A model generated the notes under the pieces. That model worked only from the letters and a program-made list of their open reading frames with translations, did not search any database and was not told where the DNA came from. This document shows positions 6,637 through 14,232 of a DNA stretch of 17,157 nucleotides, one piece after another; positions within the stretch are counted from its first letter, which is position 1; every line of letters begins with the position of its first letter. The translations under genes were made by a program, and so were the position numbers. The stretch lies in assembly GCA_030840885.1 (NCBI GenBank), contig JAVEDQ010000381.1, positions 1-17,157 on the forward strand, in the 5' to 3' direction. This DNA comes from Frankiaceae bacterium (lineage in GTDB: Bacteria; Actinomycetota; Actinomycetes; Frankiales; Frankiaceae).

Positions 6637-7731
6637 GTGCCCGGTTCGACCGAGACCACCAACCCGACCACCCAGTCGTCCACCCTCGTCGTCGGCGCGA
6701 CCGGCATCTCCGGTACGGCGATCTGCGAGTTGCTGACCAACCGGGGTGAACACGTCGGCGGTCTCTCGCGTCGGCAACCGTCGGTACCGCGCGTCGCCCA
6801 CGTCGCGGCCGACCTGCTCGACCGCGAGTCGCTGGCCGCGGCGCTCACCGAGCTGCGACCCACCGCCGTACACCTCACCGCCTGGGTGCGCCAGCCGACC
6901 GAGGCCGAGAACATCCAGGTCAACGCGGGGATCGTTCGTGACGTGCTGGCCGCGCTCGGACCGGCCGGCAGCGTGCGACACGTCGCGCTGATGACGGGCC
7001 TGAAGCACTACCTCGGCCCGTTCGAGTCCTACGGCCAGGGCGACGTGCCCGAGACGCCGTTCCGCGAGGAGCAGCCGCGGCTGTCGTCGCCGAACTTTTA
7101 CTACGCGCAGGAGGACGAGCTGTTCGCCGCGGCGGAGCGCTACGGGTTCTCCTGGAGCGTCCACCGCTCGCACACGATCGTCGGCCACGCCGTCGGCAAC
7201 GCCATGAACATGTCGCTGACCCTGGCGGTGCAGGCCACGCTCTGCCGCGAGCTGGACCTGCCCTTTGTGTTCCCGGGCTCCGCGCAGCAATGGAACGGCC
7301 TGACCGACGTCACCGACGCGAGCCTGGTCGCCGAGCAGATGGTCTGGGCCGCCGAGACGCCGGGCGCGGCGAACCAGGCGTTCAACATCGTCAACGGCGA
7401 CGTCTTCCGCTGGCGGTGGATGTGGCCGCGGCTGGCCGAGCACTTCGGGGTGGAGCCCGAGGGTTTCGACGGCGAGCCCCGACCGCTCGAGCAGCAGATG
7501 GCCGGCCGTGAGGACGACTGGCGGCACATCGCCGAGCGCCACGGCCTCGTCGAGCCCGATATCGGTCGTGTCGCGTCGTGGTGGCACACCGACGGCGATC
7601 TCGGCCGCGAGATCGAGTGCGTGACCGACATGGGCAAGAGCCGGAAGTTCGGGTTCCTCGGGTACCGCTCGTCGCTCGATTCACTGCTCGCGCAGTTCGC
7701 CCGCTACCAGCGCGAGCGGCTCATCCCCTGA
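6637..7731 (+). CDS. SDR family oxidoreductase, PRISE-like (progesterone 5-beta-reductase/iridoid synthase type)
   Basis: 364 aa from GTG 6637, with a perfect AGGAGG about 6 nt upstream. An N-terminal Rossmann motif GATGISG lies at 20-26 after a short polar leader. TGLKHYLGPF (120-129) and NFYYAQED (153-160) are the signature motifs of the PRISE group of short-chain dehydrogenases, which reduce enone C=C bonds with NADPH. The Lys of the first motif and the Tyr of the second are the catalytic pair in that group. HRSHTIVGH and the FNIVNGDVFRWRWMWPRLAEHFG segment match the same family. Length fits. The physiological substrate in bacteria is not known from sequence. It starts 58 nt after the polymerase stop and has its own strong ribosome binding site. 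Its 3' end overlaps the convergent gene by 11 bp. Confidence 0.9.
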   Translation: MPGSTETTNPTTQSSTLVVGATGISGTAICELLTNRGEHVGGLSRRQPSVPRVAHVAADLLDRESLAAALTELRPTAVHLTAWVRQPTEAENIQVNAGIVRDVLAALGPAGSVRHVALMTGLKHYLGPFESYGQGDVPETPFREEQPRLSSPNFYYAQEDELFAAAERYGFSWSVHRSHTIVGHAVGNAMNMSLTLAVQATLCRELDLPFVFPGSAQQWNGLTDVTDASLVAEQMVWAAETPGAANQAFNIVNGDVFRWRWMWPRLAEHFGVEPEGFDGEPRPLEQQMAGREDDWRHIAERHGLVEPDIGRVASWWHTDGDLGREIECVTDMGKSRKFGFLGYRSSLDSLLAQFARYQRERLIP

Positions 7732-8092
7732 GCGGCCCGGTGTCGCGCTGCTGGATCGGGGTGAGGTAAACCCCTGGCAGCCAGCGCTGGACGAGGCGGA
7801 CGCGATCTGACTGCAGGTCGGGCATCACGTAGGCGACGAGCCCCAGCCATCGCTGCTGCTCGCGCCGCCACTCCAGGAGCAGCCCGGGGTGACGGCCGGG
7901 GTGACCAGGAGCGTCGTCGACCCAGCAGTGGTGGACCGCGGCCGGCCGCAGCGCAGCTGGTCCCGGGACGAGATCGGCGGCTACCTCGGTGCCGTGGGAG
8001 GGGTCGGCGACCTCGTCCCGGACCGGCCCGTTGTTGCGCGCCCGCTCGGCCATCGTCGGCCCCGTCCGGCGCCTGCCCATGCCGCCCGCCAT
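7721..8092 (-). CDS. Conserved actinobacterial hypothetical protein
   Basis: 123 aa from ATG 8092; ATG 8053 (MAERARNN) is an alternative start with a purine-rich upstream stretch. The first 40 residues are polar and probably disordered. The conserved-looking core is AAVHHCWVDDAPGHPGRHPGLLLEWRREQQRWLGLVAYVMP (about 51-91) followed by RVRLVQRWLPGVYLTP. Such short Trp-rich proteins are common and uncharacterised in actinobacteria; I cannot give a function. The end overlaps the convergent SDR gene by 11 bp. Its start is only 19 nt from a perfect SOS box, so it may be LexA-controlled together with, or instead of, the divergent YkgJ-type gene. Confidence 0.75.
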   Translation of the reverse strand: MAGGMGRRRTGPTMAERARNNGPVRDEVADPSHGTEVAADLVPGPAALRPAAVHHCWVDDAPGHPGRHPGLLLEWRREQQRWLGLVAYVMPDLQSDRVRLVQRWLPGVYLTPIQQRDTGPLRG

Positions 8093-8111
8093 GGCCTCAG
8101 CATGGCACGAA

Positions 8112-8127
8112 TCGAACGCGTGTTCGA
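8112..8127. promoter_or_regulatory. SOS box (LexA operator), perfect dyad
   Basis: TCGAAC-GCGT-GTTCGA fits the Gram-positive/actinobacterial LexA consensus CGAACRNRYGTTCG at every position. It sits between two divergent starts, 19 nt from ATG 8092 (minus) and 72 nt from GTG 8200 (plus). TACGGT at 8144-8149 is a reasonable -10 for the plus-strand gene, which would put the box over its -35 region. I searched the rest of the window by eye and found only half-sites. Confidence 0.75.
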
Positions 8128-8143
8128 CTCAGGCCGGCGCGTC

Positions 8144-8149
8144 GTACGG
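8144..8149 (+). promoter_or_regulatory. Candidate -10 element for the YkgJ-type gene
   Basis: TACGGT matches the actinobacterial TANNNT -10 pattern, and the SOS box covers the place of a -35 element upstream. A start site near 8155 would give a leader of about 45 nt containing the GGAGG ribosome binding site. Confidence 0.35.
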
Positions 8150-8199
8150 TGTCGGGCGAGCAGGGTGCCCCGCGGGAACGGGGTCGAAGTGGAGGGCAC

Positions 8200-8775
8200 G
8201 TGACCGATCCGGAGCGCGTCGCGGCGCTCGACGCGCTGTACGCCGAGCTGCCCTCGCTCGAGTGCCGCGGTCTGTGCTGGCACAGCTGCGGGCCGATCGA
8301 CATGAGCGACACCGAGCGGCAGCGCATCGCCGAGCGAGGCGTGACGATCCCGCGCTACGACCGGGCGACTGCGGAGCGGTACCAGACCACGGGCACGGTC
8401 TCCCCGTGCCCGGCCCTCGGACCCTTCAAGACCTGCGGCGTCCACGACGTGCGCCCGATGATCTGTCGGCTGTGGGGCTCGACCGAGACGATGCGGTGCC
8501 CGTTCGGCTGCCGCCCGAGCCGCGAGCTGACCGAGGCCGAGGGCTACGCGCTGCTCGAGCGGAGCCGGCAGGTGGGGGGTACCGAGGACGCCCCCGCGAT
8601 CGACGCCTACCTCGCCGAACTCGCCCGGGATCCAGCTCTGCAACCGGTGTTGCGCCGGTACATGCAGGGCGACGCCTCCGTGGAGCCGCAGCTGATCGAG
8701 GCGCTGCGCCGGGTGACGGGGGCAGGTCCGGGAGCCCCGACCCGGAAGGCCAAGGGCAAGAAGCGAAGGCGTTGA
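8200..8775 (+). CDS. YkgJ-family cysteine-cluster protein
   Basis: 191 aa from GTG 8200, chosen because GTGGAGGG lies 4-8 nt upstream; a longer frame to 8149 lacks a site. Eight cysteines are arranged as C22-x3-C26-x3-C30, C70, C79, C89 and C100-x3-C104. The central CGVHDVRPMICRLWG (79-93) is the hallmark 'C..y..RP..CR..p' motif of the YkgJ/UPF0153 family, which is presumed to bind zinc or an iron-sulfur cluster. The tail is a basic KAKGKKRRR. The molecular role of the family is unsettled. A perfect SOS box upstream suggests DNA-damage control in this organism, which I infer from the site only. The downstream neighbour (8874) is on the same strand, 98 bp away. Confidence 0.88.
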   Translation: MTDPERVAALDALYAELPSLECRGLCWHSCGPIDMSDTERQRIAERGVTIPRYDRATAERYQTTGTVSPCPALGPFKTCGVHDVRPMICRLWGSTETMRCPFGCRPSRELTEAEGYALLERSRQVGGTEDAPAIDAYLAELARDPALQPVLRRYMQGDASVEPQLIEALRRVTGAGPGAPTRKAKGKKRRR

Positions 8776-8873
8776 TCGGGCGCGCAGGTCCGGTAAAGTC
8801 GCCGCTGGCCAAGCCTTGAGCCGACACCAGTGTTGACGGGCTAGCGTGGTCCGTCCGTGAACCCGGAGACGGC

Positions 8874-9131
8874 ATGGATCAAGATCAGGATGTTCTCGAC
8901 AGCTTGCTGACCGGTCTGCCGGAAGATGACAAATCCGGTCTGCGCGACGCCATCCGCGGCGCCCACAGTGATCAGCTCGACCGCAAGCAGCATCCTCCCC
9001 GACGCCGGCGGCGCAACGCAGACGGGGTGCTCGTCGAACCGCCCGCGGAGGCTGAATACGACACCGATGCGGTCGACGAGTACGCGAGCGACTACGACGA
9101 CGAGCGCGGAGCCGGTGAGCTGACGAGCTGA
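8874..9131 (+). CDS. Micro-protein B, acidic-tailed paralogue of the 60-aa protein at 4347-4529
   Basis: 85 aa from ATG 8874, with GGAGA 8 nt upstream. The first 44 residues (DVLDSLLTGLPEDDKSGLRD, then AIRGAHSDQLDRKQHPPRR) align ungapped with micro-protein A, sharing LL, LP-x-DD, the Ile and Ala of the second helix, QL, K and HP. A run of arginines (RRRRRN) and a strongly acidic C-terminus (YDTDAVDEYASDYDDERG) follow, which A lacks. The basic patch next to an acidic tail could suit nucleic-acid or basic-protein contact, but this is inference. No named family is recognised. TTGACG at 8833-8838 is a possible -35, but its -10 is poor. A hairpin just after the stop (9136-9153) probably ends the transcript. 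Confidence 0.75.
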   Translation: MDQDQDVLDSLLTGLPEDDKSGLRDAIRGAHSDQLDRKQHPPRRRRRNADGVLVEPPAEAEYDTDAVDEYASDYDDERGAGELTS

Positions 9132-9135
9132 CCTA

Positions 9136-9153
9136 CTGCACCTCAAGGTGCAG
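9136..9153. terminator. Hairpin between convergent genes
   Basis: CTGCACCT (9136-9143) and AGGTGCAG (9146-9153) are exact reverse complements around CA, giving at least seven pairs with a four-base loop. It sits between the stop of micro-protein B and the stop of the convergent monooxygenase, whose TGA lies in the loop. There is no T-run, as is common in actinobacteria. It could act in both directions. Confidence 0.55.
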
Positions 9154-10705
9154 CCAGTCGGAGCGCAGTCCCGTTGACGGCGGCGACGATCCGGTCGGGC
9201 CGGACGAGCATCGCTCGCAGGGCTCGCCGCCGCATCCAGGTCCGCAGGTCCGGTCCGGCGATCGTCGACAGCGCCTCGACCTCGAGATGGCGGACGTTGG
9301 CGCGCGTCAGGCCGGCCCCACCGGTGCCGCCTCGGGTCAGCAGGGCCCAGCCGTCGCCGAGTAGCGAGTCGAGCTGCCCAATGCGCACGTCGGCGGTCCC
9401 GCCGGACCCGTCGAGCCGGACCTGCGGCTGCGGGCAGGTGCGACCTACTGGGTCGCCGGGCCGGTTCGCACGGGCCAGGAGCCGGGACCGGCCGAGTCGC
9501 GGCGAGGCGGCTCCGGCGGCGAGTTGCGGCAGCCCCGGCACACGACCGAGCCCGGTGGTCACCACACGTCGTACGGCCGCGGCCCGGTCCTGGCCACCGG
9601 TCAATGCCCAGCCGATGAGCACGGCGCCGCGCGTGGTCGTGGTGACGTGGGCACGGCGTTCCGCCTCGTAACTGTCGAGCAGCGCGTCGTCGGCCCCGCC
9701 GAGCACGGCCGCAAGCTTCCAACTCACGTTGGCGGCGTCGCGCAGCCCGGCGCCGAGACCCTGGCCGATGAACGGCGGGGTCTGGTGGGCGGCGTCGCCG
9801 AGCAGCAGGATGCGTCCGTCGCGCCAGCGGGAGGCGACCCGCGCCCGGAAGATGTAGGCCGCACTGCGGATGAACTCGACTCCGGGCCGCAGCTGCGGAG
9901 GAACCCACCGCGCCAGGAGGTGGTGCAGAGCAGCCGAGGTTTCGGCCGACTCCTGCTCGGCCGTCTGTTGCCCCAGGGCACCGAGACGGAACTCCCAGCG
10001 ATAGCGGTCGCCCGTCACGTGCATCAGGGTGGCCGGGCGGGCCGGGTCGCAGAGCTGGTGCACCCCGCCCCAGAGGGGCAGCGGCACGCGACTCCGGAGG
10101 TCCACGACCTGCCACCGCTCCTCGAAGTGCAGGTCCCGCAACGGTGCTCCGATATGACGCCGTACGAAGCTGTCGGTGCCGTCGCAGCCGAGCACCGCGG
10201 CGGCACGGAACTCGTGGTCGCGGCCGTCGGGGTCCCGCGCCTCGACGACCACCGGGCCCCGGCCGTGCAGGGCGACGACCTCCCAGCCGCTGCGGAGGTC
10301 GATCAGCGGCGAGCCGGCCACGTGATCCCGCAGGAGGGCTTCGAGGTCCGGCTGGTGGAACAGGTTCGCCTCGGCGAAGCCGTCGGCTCCGCGCGCGCCC
10401 GTGGGGAAGTCGACCAGCACCTCCTGGGCGGCGTCGAGCAGTCGCATCCCGGGCGCAGCACGGCTGATCCGCCCGAACGCCTCGGCCAGGCCAAGGGCTT
10501 GCAGGACGCGGACCGCTTCGCCGTCGAGGTGGACCGCGCGGGGCAGGACGTAGGGCTCGCGATGGCGTTCCAGGACGACGCTCGCGACCCCCCGCCGGGC
10601 GAGCAGTCCGGCGGTCACGAGGCCGACGGGTCCGGCGCCGACGACGACGACGGGCTCGGGGCTCGAGGTCACCAGCGGCCGACGGTCTCCGCGTGGTGAC
10701 CCCAT
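9143..10705 (-). CDS. FAD-dependent monooxygenase (aromatic hydroxylase type)
   Basis: 520 aa from ATG 10705; GTG 10672 (VTSSPEP) is the main alternative start, and the frame is open to 10852 with an unlikely Arg/Pro-rich extension. The Rossmann motif VVVVGAGPVG is at 19-28 followed by LERHREPY. The DG motif LGCDGTDSFVRR is at 172-183 and the second FAD motif GDAAHQTPPFIGQGLGAGLRDAANVSWKL at 303-331. These are the group A flavoprotein hydroxylase signatures (PheA/TfdB/MhpA-like). The C-terminal 90 residues resemble the degenerate thioredoxin-like domain and end with MLVRPDRIVAAV. Such enzymes use NAD(P)H and O2 to hydroxylate phenolic or polyketide rings. The substrate is unknown; no catabolic or biosynthetic partners are adjacent. 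The gene is convergent with micro-protein B and divergent from the ssgA-like gene. Confidence 0.88.
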   Translation of the reverse strand: MGSPRGDRRPLVTSSPEPVVVVGAGPVGLVTAGLLARRGVASVVLERHREPYVLPRAVHLDGEAVRVLQALGLAEAFGRISRAAPGMRLLDAAQEVLVDFPTGARGADGFAEANLFHQPDLEALLRDHVAGSPLIDLRSGWEVVALHGRGPVVVEARDPDGRDHEFRAAAVLGCDGTDSFVRRHIGAPLRDLHFEERWQVVDLRSRVPLPLWGGVHQLCDPARPATLMHVTGDRYRWEFRLGALGQQTAEQESAETSAALHHLLARWVPPQLRPGVEFIRSAAYIFRARVASRWRDGRILLLGDAAHQTPPFIGQGLGAGLRDAANVSWKLAAVLGGADDALLDSYEAERRAHVTTTTRGAVLIGWALTGGQDRAAAVRRVVTTGLGRVPGLPQLAAGAASPRLGRSRLLARANRPGDPVGRTCPQPQVRLDGSGGTADVRIGQLDSLLGDGWALLTRGGTGGAGLTRANVRHLEVEALSTIAGPDLRTWMRRRALRAMLVRPDRIVAAVNGTALRLAAP

Positions 10706-11098
10706 CCACCGCCGTGGCCGGCGTGCAGGCCGCTGCGCTGCGGGACCGGCTCGCGCCACCAGGCCCCGAAACGCCTGACGGTGGTGCGCAGGACGGCGCT
10801 GGGCTGTGGATGGACGGACGTGCGTGCCACGGGGCTCACGTAGGGGAGTCAACGACGATCACGCCGTCTCGTCTTCCTCCCGTGATCAACCTCTCCCGGT
10901 CGATGCGTGGGCGAGGCGGCTCCGACTAATCCGGACAGACCGGGACGAAGATGACCTTTGCCCGGGTATGCCACACCCAGTATTCAGGGGCGTCCGGAGC
11001 GGAAACACCATACTCGCACCGCTCGTAGCGCCTCCCCGGCACCACTTCGGATCAGGCCCATGTACCAGGCCGGATTCCCCGCGATGAATAGGATCGGA
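10706..11098. promoter_or_regulatory. Divergent intergenic region, monooxygenase / SsgA-like gene
   Basis: The minus-strand frame continues open into it but reads as low-complexity Arg/Pro. From about 10855 to 11090 the sequence is less GC-rich than the genes and likely holds promoters for both directions. GGAAAC at 11001-11006 with CGTAG 17 nt downstream resembles an ECF-sigma promoter pointing to the SsgA-like gene. I see no gene here. Confidence 0.35.
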
Positions 11099-11515
11099 AT
11101 GCCTGCGACTCGTACCGTCCTCACTGACCTCGTCGTCGACCTCGTGGTCGCCGGAGGCCCGCCGCTGCCGGTGACCTCGCAACTGTCCTTCGCGCAGTAC
11201 GACCCCTTCGCCGTGACGCTGCGGTTCCTGGTCGACGGCGACCAGTGGGTCACCTGGAACTTCGCCCGGGAGCTGCTCGAGCGCGGCATCACTGCCGCGT
11301 CCGGCGAGGGCGATGTGCAGATCTGGCCCGGCGAGCGCGATGGCGCCCGCTGCATCTTCCTGCACACCAGCAGCCCGCACGGTGCCGCGACCTTCGTCGT
11401 CGCGTTGCCGACCGTGGTCGAGTTCCTGCTCGGGACCTTCGCCCTCGTGCCGAGTGGTGCCGAGTCCGACTTCCTCGACGTCGACGGCGAGCTGGCCGAC
11501 TTCCTGGCCAGCTGA
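11099..11515 (+). CDS. SsgA-family sporulation/cell-division regulator
   Basis: 138 aa from ATG 11099, with AGGA 5-6 nt upstream; ATG 11084 is a near alternative without a good site. The sequence follows SsgB-type proteins along its length: TDLVVDLVVAGGPPLPVTSQL at the N-terminus, YDPFAVTLRFLVDGDQWVTWNFARELLERGI (about 35-65), GEGDVQIWP (70-78) and the Asp/Glu-rich end FLDVDGELADFLAS. SsgA-like proteins are confined to morphologically complex actinomycetes, where they help place FtsZ rings and remodel the wall during septation and sporulation. The DPF-V and W-FARELL signatures are clear. Which paralogue it is cannot be told. It stands 107 bp upstream of the PAP2/DAG-kinase gene on the same strand. 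Confidence 0.88.
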   Translation: MPATRTVLTDLVVDLVVAGGPPLPVTSQLSFAQYDPFAVTLRFLVDGDQWVTWNFARELLERGITAASGEGDVQIWPGERDGARCIFLHTSSPHGAATFVVALPTVVEFLLGTFALVPSGAESDFLDVDGELADFLAS

Positions 11516-11622
11516 ACCACTGCGGCGGGCCACGCCGCGGGTCCGCTCTCGACTTCGTGCAGCGCGTGCGAGGATGCGGGTCCCGAGTCGAGCCGCCAGG
11601 CCGGCGAAGCCCGGCAGGAGCA

Positions 11623-13137
11623 GTGTTGAGCGCAGCTTTTCCAAGGCACCTCGCCCCGAGCCACCTTCCTCAGGTACGCGGTCACAAGAGGCGCCGGCTG
11701 CTCCACAAGGATCTCGAGCTGTTCCAGTGGGTGTCGAACACGCGGACGCCCTGGCTCGATTCGATCCTCCCGCCGCTCTCACGCAGCGCCGACCACGGGC
11801 TCCTCTGGGCCGGTGCGGCCGCTGCCCTCGCGCTCACCCGAGGCCAGCGCCGGCGCGCCGCCGTCCGGGGTCTGCTGTCCATCGCTATCGCGAGTCCGCT
11901 GGCCAACATCCCGGCGAAGCTGTCCGTGCGACGCTCACGCCCGCCGATCGAGGGGGTCGCCCTCGCCCGGCGGCTGCACCGCCAGCCGTCGACGCTGTCG
12001 TTCCCGTCGGGGCACTCGACCTCGGCCGCAGCCTTCGCCGTCGGCGTCGCGCTGGAGACCCCTCGCGTCGGTGCCGCTGTCGGCGTCTTGGCCGGGGCGG
12101 TCGCCTACTCGCGCGTCTACACCGGTGTGCACTACCCGGGCGACGTCGCCGCCGGCATCCTGCTCGGCACCGGCTGCGCCCTGCTCACGACCCGCACCTG
12201 GCCCCGCCGGCCGGGGAAGCCCGCCAAGGGACGCTCCGTGTCGCACCTCGTCGACGCGATGCCGGAAGGTGAGGGGCTCGTCGTCGTCGTCAACAAGGCG
12301 TCGGGCAAGGCGAGCCGCGGCACCTACGCCGAGGACATCCGCGCCGCGCTGCCCCGGGCCGACGTCCAGGAGCGCGAGCCGCAGGACGTCACCGAGGCGT
12401 TGCAGGAGGCCGGTCGCACCGCACCCGCGATCGGGGTCGTCGGCGGTGACGGCACCGTCAACGTCGCGGCCTCCATCGCGCTGGAGACCGGCAAGCCGCT
12501 GGCCGTTTTCCCCGGTGGCACCCTCGACCACTTCGCCCAGGACATCGGCATCTGCGACTCCGCGGACACCATCGCCGCGGTGCGGGCGGGTACCGCGGCC
12601 GCCGTCGACATCGGCCGGATCGGCGAGCGCGGCGACCAGATCTTCCTCAACACGGCCAGCATCGGCGGTTACCCCGAGCTCGTCGCCACCCGCGAACGGC
12701 TCGAGGAGTACCTCGGCAAGTGGCCGTCGGTCGCCATCGCGACCTTGCGGGTCCTGCGGAGAGGCAACCCGCTCGAGCTCGTGGTCGACGGCAGGCGGCG
12801 CCGCTTGTGGCTGCTGTTCGCCGGCAACGGCTCCTACGCGCCGTCCGGGTTCGCGCCGACCTACCGCACCGACCTGACCGACGGCCTGCTCGACATCCGG
12901 ATGATCGACGCCGACGCGCCGCTCGGCCGCACCCGGCTCACCGCCGCCGTGCTGTCGGGCCGGCTGGGCCGCTCACGCGTCTACGAGCAGCGCCTCGCCC
13001 CCCAGCTCACGCTGAGCCGCGCCGACGGCACCCACGACCTCGCCATCGCCCTCGACGGTGAGGTCACGGAGGCGTTGCCGGAGCTGGTGATCGCCAAGCA
13101 CCCGAAGCGGCTGCTGGTCTTCCGTCCGGAGAACTGA
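11623..13137 (+). CDS. PAP2 phosphatase / diacylglycerol (lipid) kinase fusion
   Basis: 504 aa. The start is GTG 11623 or TTG 11626, both after AGGAG (11616-11620); the frame is open far to the left because it overlaps the SsgA gene out of frame. The N-terminal half is a membrane-associated PAP2 acid phosphatase with all three motifs: K99-LSVRRS-RP107, PSGH at 128-131, and SRVYTGVHYPGD at 163-174. The C-terminal half (about 217-504) is a DAGK catalytic domain with GVVGGDGTVN (271-280), FPGGTLDHFAQD (296-307) and NTASIGGYPELV (343-354). The fusion is well known in actinobacteria. It would dephosphorylate and phosphorylate lipid or polyprenol substrates; the actual substrate is unknown. The stop codon is part of a three-copy tandem repeat (13129-13176). 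Confidence 0.92.
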   Translation: MLSAAFPRHLAPSHLPQVRGHKRRRLLHKDLELFQWVSNTRTPWLDSILPPLSRSADHGLLWAGAAAALALTRGQRRRAAVRGLLSIAIASPLANIPAKLSVRRSRPPIEGVALARRLHRQPSTLSFPSGHSTSAAAFAVGVALETPRVGAAVGVLAGAVAYSRVYTGVHYPGDVAAGILLGTGCALLTTRTWPRRPGKPAKGRSVSHLVDAMPEGEGLVVVVNKASGKASRGTYAEDIRAALPRADVQEREPQDVTEALQEAGRTAPAIGVVGGDGTVNVAASIALETGKPLAVFPGGTLDHFAQDIGICDSADTIAAVRAGTAAAVDIGRIGERGDQIFLNTASIGGYPELVATRERLEEYLGKWPSVAIATLRVLRRGNPLELVVDGRRRRLWLLFAGNGSYAPSGFAPTYRTDLTDGLLDIRMIDADAPLGRTRLTAAVLSGRLGRSRVYEQRLAPQLTLSRADGTHDLAIALDGEVTEALPELVIAKHPKRLLVFRPEN

Positions 13138-13176
13138 GGCATTACAGAACTGAAGCGTCACAGAACTGAGGGACCC
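13129..13176 (+). repeat. Three tandem 16-bp repeats covering a stop codon
   Basis: The units are GAGAACTGAGGCATTA (13129-13144), CAGAACTGAAGCGTCA (13145-13160) and CAGAACTGAGGGACCC (13161-13176). All carry AGAACTGA. The first TGA is the real stop of the PAP2/DAG-kinase gene. Because 16 is not a multiple of three, the three TGAs fall in three different frames. Confidence 0.8.
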
Positions 13177-13185
13177 GACGCACCC

Positions 13186-13191
13186 TAGGCT
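13186..13191 (+). promoter_or_regulatory. Candidate -10 of a leaderless mRNA (PHP gene)
   Basis: TAGGCT fits TANNNT and lies 7 bp before ATG 13199. No ribosome binding site precedes that ATG. This spacing is usual for actinobacterial leaderless transcripts, which begin at the start codon itself. Confidence 0.5.
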
Positions 13192-13198
13192 GTCGGGC

Positions 13199-14230
13199 AT
13201 GCCAGGACGTGATCCGGTCGCCGACCTCGACCGCATCGCCTTCTACCTCGAGCGGGCGCACGAGCCGACCCACCGCGTGCGGGCCTTCCGCACCGCCTCG
13301 GGGGTGATCCGCGGCCTGGGTGCCGACGAGACCGCGCGCCGGGCCGGGGAGGGCACCCTGCGCGAGCTGTCCGGGATCGGCGAGGTCACCGCCCGCACGA
13401 TCACGGAGTCGCTGGCCGGCGAGGTGCCGGTCTATCTCCGCCGTCTCGAGGCCACCGGCGGCCAGCCGGTGGCCGAAGGCGGCGCGCAGATCCGATCGCT
13501 GCTCCGAGGGGACTGCCACACCCACTCCGACTGGTCCGACGGCGGGTCGCCGATCGACGAGATGGCCCGGGCCGCCCGCGATCTCGGCCACGCCTATGTG
13601 GTGCTGACCGACCACTCGCCGCGGCTGACCGTGGCGCGGGGGCTCTCGCCCGAACGGCTGCGCGAACAGCTCGACGTGGTCGCGCGGCTGAACGAGGAGC
13701 TGGCGCCGTTCCGGATCCTCACCGGCATCGAGGTCGACATCAACCTCGACGGCTCACTCGACCAGGAACCCGAGCTGCTCGACCGGCTCGACGTCGTCGT
13801 CGCGTCGGTGCACTCGAAGCTGCGGATGCCACGCGAGGAGATGACGCAGCGGATGGTGACGGCGATCGCCGACCCGCACACCGACATCCTCGGCCACTGC
13901 ACCGGGCGGAATGTCACCAGCGGCGGTCGGAGCGGCCGGACCCGGCCGGAGTCGGAGTTCGATGCCGAGCTCGTCTTCGCCGCCTGCGAACGGTTCGATG
14001 TCGCCGTCGAGATCAACTGCCGCCCGGAGCGACTCGACCCGCCGAAGCGGCTGTTGCGTCTCGCCGTCGAGGCCGGCTGCCGGTTCTCGATCGATACCGA
14101 CGCCCACGCCCCCGGGCAGCTGGACTGGCAGCCCTACGGCTGCGAGCGGGCGGCCGCCTGCGGCGTCGACCCGGCCACGATCGTCAACACCTGGTCCGCC
14201 GACGACCTGGTCGCCTGGGCAGCAGGCTGA
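13199..14230 (+). CDS. PHP-domain phosphoesterase with helix-hairpin-helix (PolX C-terminal-like)
   Basis: 343 aa from ATG 13199. The first 100 residues resemble the N-terminal helical region of PolX/Pol beta proteins, including a helix-hairpin-helix LRELSGIGEVTARTITE (54-70). Residues 104-320 are a PHP domain with its metal ligands in place: H107-x-H109, D138-H139 in LTDHSP, E178 in GIEVDI, H205 in ASVHS, H233 in GHCTGR and D301-x-H303. The Pol beta nucleotidyltransferase domain of full PolX is absent. PHP domains of this type cleave phosphoesters, for example at DNA 3' ends, with a trinuclear metal centre; a DNA-repair role is likely by family and not shown. It lies 61 bp after the lipid-kinase gene but appears to have its own leaderless promoter. 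Confidence 0.9.
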   Translation: MPGRDPVADLDRIAFYLERAHEPTHRVRAFRTASGVIRGLGADETARRAGEGTLRELSGIGEVTARTITESLAGEVPVYLRRLEATGGQPVAEGGAQIRSLLRGDCHTHSDWSDGGSPIDEMARAARDLGHAYVVLTDHSPRLTVARGLSPERLREQLDVVARLNEELAPFRILTGIEVDINLDGSLDQEPELLDRLDVVVASVHSKLRMPREEMTQRMVTAIADPHTDILGHCTGRNVTSGGRSGRTRPESEFDAELVFAACERFDVAVEINCRPERLDPPKRLLRLAVEAGCRFSIDTDAHAPGQLDWQPYGCERAAACGVDPATIVNTWSADDLVAWAAG

Positions 14231-14232
14231 CC

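Noticed and set aside
9524..10699. Plus-strand frame of 391 codons opposite the monooxygenase
   Set aside because: Antisense shadow; no motifs and overlaps a clear flavoprotein gene.
8841..10709. Long minus-strand frame of 622 codons in another frame of the monooxygenase region
   Set aside because: Arg/Pro-rich low-complexity translation; the adjacent frame has FAD-binding motifs throughout.
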